Of a stretch of 64,000 nt of DNA, positions 23,458-62,550 are shown piece by piece. The translations under genes and the position numbers were made by a program. This stretch comes from Pteria penguin (taxonomy: Eukaryota; Mollusca; Bivalvia; Pterioida; Pteriidae), in contig CM068582.1 of NCBI GenBank assembly GCA_035048485.1, positions 38,312,596 to 38,376,595 of the forward strand, in the 5' to 3' direction. The notes under the pieces are model-generated. The model was given only the letters and a program-made list of their open reading frames with translations, searched no databases and was not told the DNA's origin. Each line of letters opens with the position of its first letter. Position 1 is the first letter of the stretch.

Positions 23458-23561
23458 TTTGTGTATTTCACTGAGTGTCGGCTTTTCAGGAAGAGATCAG
23501 GGGAGAATATGGCTTCAACTTCCGGGGCGCCGAGGGGGTCCCGCTGCGACGATAGCCAATC
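23455..23561 (-). promoter_or_regulatory. CAPZB first exon and GC-rich core promoter
   Basis: On the minus strand, in transcription order: a CCAAT box in reverse (GATTGGC, 23561-23555), a GC-rich patch, an ETS-type CCGGAAGT (23525-23518), a YY1-type GCCATATT (23513-23506), a short leader, then ACAAAATG directly followed by the donor GTAAG. ETS plus YY1 near the start site is the layout of housekeeping promoters. The position relative to the initiation codon supports a start site near 23510-23525. The exact start is inferred. Confidence 0.6.
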
Positions 23562-23758
23562 AAAATATAGATATGAATTATTTCCATTTTTGGACACATT
23601 GATGTAAATTGATTGCAAGCTGAAAAGGGCTATAATTAATAAGATAGTGTGTATGTAATTTTCCAGTGAATATCATCGTGATTTTTGTCTTAATGTTTAC
23701 AATATACCATAGTTTTAAAGAAAGCCCGCAAATAATAAAAAGAGTGTCACAGAAAAAG

Positions 23759-23768
23759 TCACGTGACA
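23759..23768. promoter_or_regulatory. Palindromic E-box GTCACGTGAC between divergent genes
   Basis: This perfect 10-bp palindrome matches the USF/TFE/MITF class of E-box. It lies between CAPZB and aPKC, about 300 bp from the CAPZB start. Function is inferred from motif and location only. Confidence 0.35.
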
Positions 23769-24675
23769 TTTTGTGTATTGTAAACATGAGTAACTTTCGA
23801 TTGAGTTGTTGAAGTTACCGAACGGTAAAGTCATATTCTTACAATATATATTAAATCCGTTGATTTTCATACACTTAACCTCGTATTAGTATTGTTTGAT
23901 ATAAATCTGTTGAGATTTGGTTAATGGCTGTAGCTTGAATTGCCTCTGCAATTATGCCACACCTGTCTGACATATTTTACTATGATTATTATTCACAATA
24001 ATTTTGCGTTGAACAGAGTTATTAGTTACTTAAGAGGAGTGCCATTGGATTATTAATAGCTATTCTACCTCCAATTTCTGATTCATTTCCAAATTTTACA
24101 ATTTATCATGTTAATATTTAAAGTAACTTCAACTTGGTAAGTGAAAAACCAAAAATGTACAAGAAAGACCTCTGGTTCTTGCTACTTTTTTGACCAATTT
24201 ATTGATTTTTAAAGGAAGTCATGAAAGTTTGATATCTTTTTTAAATATCAGGGTTTTTTGTTTTGCTTATAATATGTGTAAGCAATATTATAGTCTTGTA
24301 ACTTGTTTTTGCATGTTTCTTAATTAATTTAACTTGCTGTCAAGTAAACTGGCTACGGGTAGAGTCCTTAGGGGTATCCACACCTTGCATATGCTGACGT
24401 TGGTTGCGACTTCATTGCCTATTCATCTGTGATGAATAAGATTTCCAAAAGGTAATGATCAGGAACCTATATATGCATGATATTCTGTATGGTTCAGTCA
24501 TAATTCACGTACACTTTAGGCTTTGTCAGCTAGATCAAGATTTTCAAGTACATGTACATGTATATATACATGTATGCTGTTTTGACTTGTAATTCCAATC
24601 ATGAGTATTTAGCTGTATAAATAGTTCGCTAATTAGTTCAGATGAAATCTTTATCATTTTATAAATCATAGTTTC

Positions 24676-51534
<26,859 letters not shown>

Positions 51535-53260
51535 GCTATCGCCATGATAACATAATGTAATTGCCATGGTCACTGTCATTTGATAACTACAGCATTAATG
51601 TGGCTTATGAGCTAACAGTAACAAACACGTGCAAAATCAAACAACGCAATGTAATTTGTACAGTTGTCAATGTGTCACTACATGTATGTCCAAACATGTG
51701 TTGAAAAACAAGAATGCATGTTTTATGTGTAAAAATATGGAGATCTAACGGATGACTGATAAAGATATTCTGCTGCACTTTTTGTGGACAACCAAAGAAT
51801 TTTGTAAAACTCTCTGTGTACAACAACAAAACAAAAATCTTTGTGAAATCTTATTTGTGGAAAAGATCAATTATTCTGTAAAATTGATGATATTGTCACT
51901 TTTCAATGCTGAAAGGAAATTTTATTTTTGTTAAAAATAAAAATATAGAGGTAAGTGCCTTTCATATTGAAAAAGTCAGGCACTGGAAATGGAAAACTGA
52001 AGGCAGATGTGTAATGTGTCTATGATCATTATAACATATCTATAGGGTCTATATTTTTATTTGTAAATTATTTAATCTAGTCTATTGTTCGGATATACTC
52101 CAGCAACTTAAATACCTAATACACGTAACTTGGGATTTGTAATAACAAGATGTACAAAGATTTTACCTTTAATAATGACAGGTGAAATATAACTTGTAAT
52201 GTTGCTATGAGTTTTTGAAGATTTTGATCTGAACAGTGAATAGAAAGAAGACTGAATTTAAAGAAATAATGCCAAAATTATCCGATGTTTTATGAGTAAG
52301 GGACCACTTTGATTGTAAATTCCTTGCTTTGCTCACTGTCTTTCAAATGTTGTCAGTTGGTTGTGAGTTACTCATGTTTATGATACAGGTTGTAAGATAC
52401 TCATCTTTCAAATACATGCTTTCCTTCTTTATATGCAAGTGTTCATAAATATACATGTGTACATCATATTTAATAGATCAGTAAAGGGCACCTGCTCATG
52501 TTTGTGTAATGATACTGTTGCATAGGAAATGGTCAGTGTTTATAGTGCTATGTTTAGCAGTGTTAAATGTGCAAAGTAGTGTTGTAAGTCATGATATTGC
52601 AGAAATGGGGTATATACATGTACTTTATCATGATCACTTGTAAGGCAAACTGTGCTCATGTTTATATGTTTTACAACAAAATGTTTATACTTGTATCAGA
52701 ATTTACTATTTCTAATCTTTCTACTTTTGATTTGTAAAAGAAATGTATCACTATTATCACATTATTTATTAAATTCAAGACTTGTACTACATACATAGTT
52801 TTGGACTTTATGCATAGGATTGTAACTATACCATTCTTTGCTGGATTTTAATTCTGAAATTCAGATTTTGTTTTCCCTCTAGAGTGTCTCTGTCCTCAAC
52901 TTACTGGTATGAAAGCACCAGTCATGTTTATACATGTATTGACCTTGTGTCAGGGAGACTTGACCTTTTGTCCAACTCAGAAATATCATGTTGTCAGAGA
53001 GTAATATAGACAGAAAGGGGTTAATTTAAGCATTTGACATTAAGGTACTGTGAAACAGATGTGACTTGAAACTACCAATAACATGATTTCTCTTGGCCAA
53101 TCATATTCCTTTATTTGTCAAATTCTCATTTAATGTATAATAATACCTGATAGTACAATGTTTGTCTCTGTTTGTCCATGCCTTTTAAAACTTGCAAACT
53201 GTAAAGGATTTCTTCTCATATTTTAATAATATGCAAGCTCTTACATTTTATATCTGTCAT
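51535..53260 (+). other. aPKC 3' UTR and downstream DNA
   Basis: Non-coding AT-rich sequence follows the TAA at 51532-51534. The first AATAAA is at 51936-51941 and an ATTAAA lies near 52769. I cannot tell which is used. No further exon seen before the SINE at 53287. Confidence 0.5.
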
Positions 53261-53286
53261 GATGCTCTGGGTTTTTTTGTGATTTA

Positions 53287-53541
53287 TTTATTGATTATAG
53301 TTTTACGTCACTCCACGATTATTTCTTGCATATGGTGACGGTATCTGCCTGATGCATTGCATAGAAATTTATATGTTTGTAACGGACCCTACCGAAGCAG
53401 TGAGGGATCTTTTACGTGCCACGCCCGCCATCACACGGGACCTCAGCTTTTACTGTCTCATCTAAAGACCGAACACCAATGTACCCACGGCAGGAGTCGG
53501 TCACGAGCTAAGCACCTCATCCACTGAGCCACACCAGCTTT
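53287..53541 (-). mobile_element. tRNA-derived SINE, family A
   Basis: The plus strand has TTTTACGTCACTCCACGATT, ATGGTGACGGTATCTGCCTG, GAGGGATCTTTTACGTGCCA and the head complement CCACTGAGCCACACCAGCTT. Near full length. Confidence 0.87.
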
Positions 53542-53929
53542 GTTTCTTTTTTTTGTGTGAAATTTTGTAATTTAGTTGTAGGTTGGCATTGTCTTACTGC
53601 GTCAATCTGATGTGCTTCTTCAGGCCTATAAAGAAAGCATTAAGACTGTGATTTTCTGTAGTATCAAATAAGTCTGAATACCCCAATTTCAGTAGCATTT
53701 ATGAGCGGGGAAGAGATGGGGCAGTAATCACATCGATGTAGCCTGCAGAAGACAATGAGTCTTTGGAATTATTTTTTCGTTTGACTATCGCACCAACGTT
53801 TTAAATATCGGACGATTCAAGTGACCCCCAAAAAAGACTACACTCTACTAAATATCAGGATTGACACAAGATACCAACAATTTGAAATGAATTAACTTTG
53901 AACTTGTGCGATATCAGGTGATGATGAAT

Positions 53930-54085
53930 ATGACCCCGGGTTCCTAGATTGAGGATGCTTTTCATTTTAAGATGACCCCGGTTCCCGAAATGAGGATGCT
54001 TTTCATTTTAAGATGACCCCATTTCCCGGAATGAGGATGCTTTTCATTTTAAAATGACCCAGTTGCCGCGATAATGATGCTTTTC
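53930..54085. repeat. ~48-bp tandem repeat, about 3.5 copies
   Basis: The unit has AGATGACCCCGGTTCCCGAA and ATGAGGATGCTTTTCATTTT. Later units are decayed. Confidence 0.85.
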
Positions 54086-54228
54086 CTGCTGGCTAGCCTC
54101 ATCTACCATCCTTAACATCAGCATAGTGGAAAATGAGGCTTGCGAATTTATCTATATTAAGTTACTCCGAGATTCTCTGCCCCTATATCCTCTAAACGAA
54201 ATTTAGTTTCATGTAGGTTCTTCAGGTT

Positions 54229-54431
54229 TATTGATTGGTTATTGTTTTACGTCACGATCTACCTGATGCATTGCAACGGACCCAACGGAGCAGTGAGGGA
54301 TCTTTAAAGTGCCACACCTACCTCAGTTTTCACTGCCGCGTTTGAAAGAACACCGAAGTGCCCGCGACAGGAGTCGAACCCGGGTCCTCTCAGTTTGGAG
54401 TCGAGTGCCTCATCCACTGAGCTACACTGAC
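54229..54431 (-). mobile_element. tRNA-derived SINE, family A, internally deleted
   Basis: TTGATTGGTTATTGTTTTAC leads into the family A body, but the segment around the GATGGTGACGG word is missing. The head complement CCACTGAGCTACACTGAC is present. Confidence 0.8.
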
Positions 54432-54637
54432 TCAAGTTCTTTACGAGTGAGTCCATATATATTACACCATACATGCTTAAGCATGCATTTTTAATACAGC
54501 GGTACTACGTGGAAGATTATTTTCATGATGAAGGGATTTTATTAAGGTTTGATCACATATGACCCAGTATTATATCCATATACATGCATGTGTATTTTCA
54601 TGGTCAGTACATTATCGTGCTCATTTATCATCCTTAT

Positions 54638-54910
54638 AAGCCGGCGTGGCCTAGTGGTATCGCGTCTGACTCCTGATCAGGAGGCCGGGGTTCGAGTCCC
54701 GCTTTGGTCATGCCGGTGTCATGTCTTTCGGATGAGACAGTAAAAACCGAGGCCCCGTGTCGTGGTATGCATGGCACGTTAAAGATCCCTCACTGCTTCG
54801 GGTGGGTCCGTTGCAAAGGTCAAAATTTGTATGCCCCGCATCAGGCAGATGCTGTCACCATATACGTGAAATATTCGTGGTGTGACGTAAAACAAAAATC
54901 AATCAATCAA
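54638..54910 (+). mobile_element. tRNA-derived SINE, family A, near full length
   Basis: Head AAGCCGGCGTGGCCTAGTGG, B-box-like GGGGTTCGAGTCCC, body TGAGACAGTAAAAACCGAGG, tail ATCAATCAATCAA. Opposite orientation to the copies at 53287 and 54229. Confidence 0.9.
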
Positions 54911-56929
54911 TATGATCCTTACACGGAAGTCATCGGAGAAATAAAAGTACACGTATGTGCACCGAATCTGAGCCCGTTTTCTACTACCCCGTAGTTTGAG
55001 GTAGGAAACGGACTCAAAACCGGGGCTTGCGACGATGATGTATGTGCACCTCTGTGCATGCATCATCTTTACATTCCAGACGTACTGATACAGTACCGGG
55101 TTCTTCCTATCCTAGTTGATAAATTCGTGCAGAAAATGATAGGCTGATTTGAGACTACAAGTACTCGGGGTTTGAGATGAGTTCACAAAGCGCACAAATT
55201 AAGGTTAAAGAGTTTAAAGAAATGATCACCAATGTGTGTCTTCCTTAGAACATTAACTGTACATGTATGGTAGTAAATTAAAAGTATATCCTGAATGTGC
55301 TCATCCTTAGCTATTCCGGTGGCATCTGATTATTTTCAACTCCATCACCAAAAAGAGAGCATTTTACTGTGCACAATTATAAGTTTATTTAGTTTATTTA
55401 AACGCATCAATACAATTGATTTATCGGGGAAACAGATAGTAATGATGTATGTTAATAGATTCATACGGTAGTGTTTCTACATCTGTTACAATCATACACC
55501 CAGCTAACTTGACGTAGTAGGTTTACGCACGGGATGGGGATTAAAATCAATTCAGGACAAATTGCAATGCATAACAATGAATTTTGTCCAACATTTCAGA
55601 TAACGGGAATTGATAGGATAGGTGAATAGGGATGACAATGAAGTGGGAGTTTCTGTATAAACCAGCCAAGCACTATATTCACAATTATTTCGATATCCAA
55701 AGCCTCATAATACTCCAATTGGATCACACTGACAAACCTATACGAACAACTGTACGACACTCGAGTAAAGCAGATATACGGATCACTAAACGATGAAAAA
55801 GATCTCATGATGAGTGGGCGTCTCCCATCGGCTAGCCACAAACTATGTTTAAAAGGATTTGACTTGGTTTGCAATGACTGGATTGTTTTCGGCCATATTG
55901 CGCATCAGATTACATAAAAAAAAAACGGTCGGACATAGATAATCATAGATCCGTTTCCGCAAAAAAAACCCCAAACAAACAAAAAAACAAACCCGGTAAT
56001 ATCTTGCAACTGCACATCAATAACTTTGGTTAGGTTTTAGGTTTGACGGAGGATTTAACGTTTTAGTCATGCTGTGACACTTACGCAAGAAGCTGCCAGG
56101 GATCGAACCTTGGAACTTTATTGTAAGTTTAGCACTATGCTAACTCTTCCTTGTACTTTATTGTAAACGTGTATGATGCATACTTCATACCATGAAAAAA
56201 GGGCGGAGGGAACGTAGTTCAGAGTACGTAGTTTAAGACCCCACTTGACATCACTATAACAAGAACATTGTAAAACACTTACAGGCATATATATTGAATC
56301 GAGGATCTACATCTTAAACGCTGGTATAGATAAGCGGAAGTATTGAAGATGTTTTAGTGCAGGCACTGTTTGTAGGCCAAGTGGTTAAGGTGTTCTCTGA
56401 ATAACACTAGGCAATTAAGAATTCTGTCCTATTCGACGAATCTTTTAGGTAACAGAATGACAAACTGACCAAGAGCCGGGTCAAAATCTGCATAACCATA
56501 TTCTCCAACTAAGAGGGTATAAACATTGACATTTTCACAATTGACTGATAATGTTCATTAACGACATACCCTTTGTAGTTCGTTAAATGTCTATGATCAA
56601 TGTTTTGAGTCTGAAATTAATTTTATTAATGGAGACCTAGGGCTTGAAAACACAACTTCACGATAAATGTTAGAGTTTTCATATATAAAAAGTATCTTTC
56701 TTTGTCAAATGATAGATTTGACTTCCTGTATGGATGTAGAATTATTTTACGTTTGATACGATTACAAGTATTCATTATACGTAAACCTTAAACTGTTATC
56801 AAAATTCCAAACATTTTTTTTTCATAGCATTGTCGGCTTTTTCAAAACTCAGACTTACATAAAGAAAAAATGAATGGTCAAGGTTAAAGTTGACAACAGA
56901 CAGACAAATGGACAAACAAACAGGACAAC
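54911..56929. other. Intergenic stretch without a supported gene
   Basis: It contains a short inverted repeat at 54969-55015 (GAGCCCGTTTTCTACTAC and complement) and weak tRNA-like fragments near 56090 and 56370. No exon supported. Confidence 0.5.
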
Positions 56930-58062
56930 ACGAGCAACGCCTAGCGTGGATTAATACGCCCGTCGCTTACTTTGGGCGGGATCAATGTGAACGTATGGTT
57001 TTATTACCCCCAAACATGGGTCTCTTTGGTAATACTATTATGAAATATTGAAATCCAAAAAGAGGGATCCAAGTCCCATAACTCTGTAACAACAAAATAA
57101 AATTTGCTCAAAACCGAAAAGTGGCTTGCCCTACACTAGTTTTAAAAGCATTCTGTACAAATTTCATTAAAAACAACTGATGTTTACTTAAGTTATCGCG
57201 TTACATAGCATCTCCATAGCATTTTATCATAGTAACAAGGTTTCATTCACTTTGCATGTTGTGACCTTTGACCTATGACCCTGGGTCTAGGTCATGACAC
57301 ACCCTTGGGCCCTAAGTTTTTGGTTGGTTGGTTGATTGGTGTTTTACGTCGCTTTCAACAATATTTCAGTTATATCGCGACATGGAAACAGGAGGTTACC
57401 AACCTCTTAAACATAGTGGCGCAACCCGGGAATCGAACCCGGATCGTCGGCGCCGCAAGCCAAGCGCTTAACCACTACACCACGCCTGCCCCTGGGCCCT
57501 AAGTTACAATTCTGTGAAATATGATTGAACCCATGCACAGGGGAAGAAGTTGTGGCGCGAACAGGTTTTTATTCACTTTGCATGTTGTAACCTTGACCTT
57601 TGACTTATGACCTTGGGTTTAAGGTCATAACACACCTTTGGGTCCTAAGTAACAATTCTGTGAAATATTATTGAAAACCATGCACAGAGGAAGAAGTTAT
57701 GGCCCGAAGGTTTTACTCACGTTGCATGTTGTGACCTTGACCTTTGACATATGACCTTGGGTCGTAAGTATTAATTCTGTGAAATATAATTGAAATCCAT
57801 GCAAAGAGAAGTTATGGCATGAACAAGGTTTGGCATGAACAAGGTTTTATTCACTTTGCATGTTGTGACTTTGACCTTTGATCTATGAACTTCGGTCAAG
57901 GTTATGGCACACCCTTGGGTCCTAAGTAACAATTCTGTGAAATATTATTGAAATCCGTGCACAGGGAAAGAAGTAATAGCCCAGACAAGCTTATCCTGGA
58001 CGCCGGATGCTGGACGGACAACGCCATAACATAGTACGCCCCGTCTTAAGACGGGCGTATAA
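56930..58062 (-). mobile_element. Second copy of the tandem-unit element, inverted, about 5 units
   Basis: The left end CGAGCAACGCC and TACTTTGGGCGGGATCAATG match the complement of the right end of the 37.5-39.4 kb copy. The right end carries the hairpin CGCCCCGTCTTAAGACGGGCG. About five ~145-bp units lie between, interrupted by the SINE at 57319-57492. The two copies share both ends and differ in unit number. Confidence 0.8.
57306..57505 (-). mobile_element. Family B SINE with a 13-bp target-site duplication
   Basis: The SINE is in reverse: tail complement TTGGTTGGTTGATTGGTGTT, head complement CCACTACACCACGCCTGCCC. It is flanked by perfect direct repeats TGGGCCCTAAGTT at 57306-57318 and 57493-57505. 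The duplicated word belongs to the host element unit, which proves insertion into it. Confidence 0.92.
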
Positions 58063-58334
58063 AAACAATATTCCTCCGATCTATCGATCCGGGGACACAA
58101 CAACAGGTAAAATGCATACAACTTATTATCACTTTCCACACACTATTCTACTGTATTTCAGACAATACCACTTCTGCAGTCTGTTCTTTTATCTTGTTTA
58201 AACTATTTTGAGGAATTCTGTGACTATCTTGAGGCGATATCTGAAGTGCTCACGTCCGAAAACACTAGCTACGAAAGCTTCTCTATTATGTTAGGGGTAT
58301 TTTTCCTTTTCAAAAATGTGATTGTGTATGAAAC

Positions 58335-59125
58335 AAGAGCAACGCCAACGAAGCATATGCCCCCCCCCCCCTCCCTTTGCTTATTTTTGAGAACTGAATC
58401 GGAATCGGCATATTATCCGAATCAGAATATTTTCAGTGATCAACAAATCATTCATTGGCATTTATTATTTCGTCACTGTGCATAATAAAACTCGGCCTAA
58501 ATATCTTCATGATGTATCTTTATAGCAAACATCAATTCATTATCTTTATCCATTCCTGAGATAATGAGCTGAAACTGCATATTTTAAGAAATGTTCAAAG
58601 TCCAAAGGGGATAACTCCGACAAAAATAATTGCACCATATCTAAATTATAACTTATCAACTTGACCTAGATATCCTTGAGATGTATCTGTATACCAAATA
58701 TCAATTCAATACATCTAGCTGTTCCTGAGAAAATGAATAAAACTGCTAATTGTAAGACATTTTCTAACTCCAAGGGGGATAACTCTCAAAGAATTATTGA
58801 ACTATAACCAAATTTTGACCTAAATATTCTTTAGATGTATCAGTATATCAAATATAAATTCAACATCTTTATTGGTTCCAGAGACAGTGTATGGAAACTG
58901 CTAATTTTAAGAACTTTCCTAAGTCCAAAGGGAATAACTCTGACAAAAATTATTGGACCATAACCAAATTTGAACTTGGCCTAGGTATCCTTGAGATGTA
59001 TCTGTATACCAGATATCAATTCAATATCTTTATTGTTTCCAGAGATAATGAGCGGAACTGTAAATGTACCAACCGATTGATTATGTCCCCCGTCTTTGAA
59101 GGGGGGCATAATCAAATGAGTAAAG
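58335..59125. mobile_element. ~0.8-kb element with ~125-bp tandem units and shared ends
   Basis: It starts ACAAGAGCAACGCCAACGAA, the same terminus as the 1.9-kb element family, and ends with the hairpin CCCCCGTCTTTGAAGGGGGG. Inside are about four to five units with CTAAGTCCAAAGGGAATAAC, ATTATTGGACCATAACCAAA and TTGAGATGTATCTGTATACC. Non-coding. Confidence 0.7.
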
Positions 59126-59629
59126 TTATGTAGCAAAAGTTAACAATGTAACAAATCCACACACAGCATTGAGGGATGTTCCATGTGTCGATGTGTGCCA
59201 TGATCTATGTTTTTACTGTATTATTCAACAGACTGGACACTGACAAACCGCCATAACGGACTTTTATTCCTAGAGGAAAAGTGTACTTGGGGGTGTGTTG
59301 TACTAAGTCTTTTTTTCCTCAGAGATAATCTATCATGAGTAGTTTTTTACGTGGGGAATGTCACATCACAGTACATCATATCCAAAAGGAGACTATACTG
59401 GGACAGTTTACCAAGGAGGAAATTTTTAATACTATATATAAAGTATGAAGTACACTTTGTTACAGAAGAAGAAGACTACTGGGTTGGGTTATCTTGGGGA
59501 AAGACCTATACAAGGTATAATCTATGCTACATCACCGAGACCATGAGCCAGACACTAACTGATTTACAGTGGCTCCGCCATAAAAATACACGTACAGATA
59601 TAAACTCAACAACCACTACATAGTAATAT

Positions 59630-62232
59630 AATTTATTTTACGGACAAGTAATAATACAGCTACAGTGATGGGACGGCAATGTGTCTATATCAGGCAGCAT
59701 CATAATAAGATCATTGTCATGGTAACCAATACCTGATGAGAATATGGGATGTCATATGTAGAGAAGATACATGTAATGAGTTTACATGTAATTATTGAGT
59801 ACAGGCAATCTAGATTATATAGCAAGATTTTGCACAATACCTTCGTTAAGACATAATCACTGGTAAATTTACCTTACTTCAACAGTCATCAACCAAAGTA
59901 CAAGTTTTCCCAGAAGTAAACCAAACTTCTAGAAATGTTATCAATGCAGTACATAAAATCAGTGCACAACAGCAGCAGAATAAATGCATGTATATTGACT
60001 AGTTAGCACAAAGAGTTTTATATATTTGTGACTAGAAAACATACTTATTGCTTTAAATCAATACTTCCCAATGTGTGACCTTTTAAAGTTGTTTTTGAAG
60101 GTGAAACTAAATAAATTGACATTGCTTGCAGATTTCACAATCACAAAAGAAAAACACAGTAATGTAAGGCAAATATTGACAATTTTGTAGTTTGACATTT
60201 CTCGCCTTTTCAGAAACAATAATAAATAAAATTAATGTAAAAGAAATGTTATGAAGAACTCACTGTTTTTGTCAAACAAAAAATAAAAATATACAGCCAT
60301 AATAACTTGTAATTAATGTGAAAGAAATGACAGTGCAAAAAATGTTTTTCTACTTAATTCTTGTTCTCTAAGATCAATGATATTAAAATATAGTAAAATG
60401 TTAATTATACCCAGAAGTTAGAGAAAGTTTTATGAAGACATGCAAACTACACTCAAATTAATTTGTCTTATCTCAATCCATGCTTCATGTAACCAATGTT
60501 ATAATAATATCTACAAACGTATATACTGGAACAAAATTAATTTTCAACAGAATCTAAACAAATAAACCGTGGAGATACTTACAAAATATTTACATCATAC
60601 TGTAAGTGAAGTAATAAAGATTTGCTTTTATTTGTTTGTTTATTGTTTTATATCAAAGATTTACTTTTATTTGTTTGTTTATTGTTTTACATTAAAGATT
60701 TGCTTTTCAGTACATTAAAGCTTATATACTAAACTGGTATATGAAAAATGAAGAACTTGCAGATACAGAACCTTTATATATTGTTGTCCATTGCTTGATG
60801 CCACATCTACCACTATTGAGAGATATGATGACATACAGTATTATTATATAAAGGAAACTAGGTTACTAGTGGAAACTTTGGTAGGTACATACAAAGATCT
60901 TTTGATAATGGCAGTCAAGTGTCAAACCAAGGTTATAGAGTGGTTTTTCTATACTTTGTTCCAGTCTGTCATACTTAGTCAATAGGACCCTAATCCTTTT
61001 GTAATGATGCAATACACATAAATAAGCATGTCTAAAGATATGACAGTATAATGCACACCTTACTCACAGAAAGTCAGTATTACCATGACAAATAATTTCT
61101 TATTATCAAGCATTAACAAATTTTTTGACAGATACACTAAAATCTAGATATATAAAATGATATAAACTCAGAGTATTAATACCATGAGTAAAGAAAGTTT
61201 AACTTTAGTCTGACTCCAAAAGATCCTTAGAGTAATAAATATTTAAACAATGACATCATCAGAACTAAATCATCACTTTAACTACTTATTCTAGATGTGC
61301 AATAGGTTGTTATTTTCTTAAGATGCACACAAAAATGCAATAATATCATAAATGTATACCTCTGCACTATACAGTTTAATCAAATAAAATATATAAAGCC
61401 AGCAAAGTAACTAGGCATTCCTATAACAAAACATTAGATCAATGACTCTGGGCTAGATAAGATGCTGATTATATGTAAATGCATCTTGAAATTGAAAATT
61501 GATACCTCCAATTTGTATACATGTAATATGTGAAATACTTGTTTACTTATCATATACATCAGTTATAGAAATATGGAAAGCTTGATAAACATGAATATAT
61601 AGCATAAACAATGTAAATATTGCAAATATCGATTTAGATATTTCCATTATTGGTGCTAACCCGTTTTTTGTTTTCTTTCAAATTTGTAGTAGAAATGCAG
61701 AATATATTGGATACTGTCTCCCAAATCAAAGGTTTATTACTAAAATGATGTGCACTCTTGGTGTCAATTATTCCTTATACTTCTTTGATATCCAAAGCAA
61801 CATATGGAACCATCAAAGCCTTTCTGCTCAAAGACATTCATTGAAAACGAAACATGAATGGTCTAAATACAACACTCTAGTACATCAAAGTTAGATTCAG
61901 TACTAATACCACTCTAGAAAAATATACTTCATTCTTATATCTAAGCTATATATATATATAATATATATTTGTGGATTGCACTCAGCTATACTCGTATTTT
62001 TTGTAGAGTATGATTTGTATACAGATTAATATTGCACAAGAAATGAGTATATATTCATACAATTACAGATCTGGTTTATAAGATATAAATCCTGGCCCTA
62101 TTCATTCTGTTTCCCTCATCATCTCTCATTTGAAAATCTGTTTGATAGATTAAAGAAAATCTGTATGAGCACTGTATTGTTACACTAGAATGCTTTTACT
62201 TAAACCAGCACTCCACACATCTATCGAGATAA
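59630..62232 (-). other. Probable 3' UTR and downstream DNA of the minus-strand gene
   Basis: AT-rich sequence without exons downstream of the stop at 62235-62233. Candidate minus-strand AATAAA signals lie near 61726 and 59632. A roughly 47-bp repeat (TTTATTTGTTTGTTTATTGT) occurs two to three times at 60617-60715. UTR extent is unknown. Confidence 0.35.
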
Positions 62233-62481
62233 TTAGTTACGCTTTTTGTGACGACTATGTCCATTTCGTTGTTGTCCTGAGTCAGAATCTTGAAGACTGC
62301 GAAGCACCATAAGTATCACAAATATAGGGAACAGAAAAGGCAAGAAGAGGTACGACTTGGGGTCATCTGAAAATGAAAGTAACACTTTATCATGACCATA
62401 TATAATTGCTAATTGATTGTAGTACATGGATACAGATGGTCTAATACAGTGATGAAATATTTACATATATATATATTTTTT

Positions 62482-62550
<69 letters not shown>

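Noticed and set aside
23511..23607. Plus-strand frame starting MASTSGAPRGS as an alternative aPKC first exon
   Set aside because: No suitable splice donor follows in frame, and the GC-rich sequence is better explained as the CAPZB promoter.
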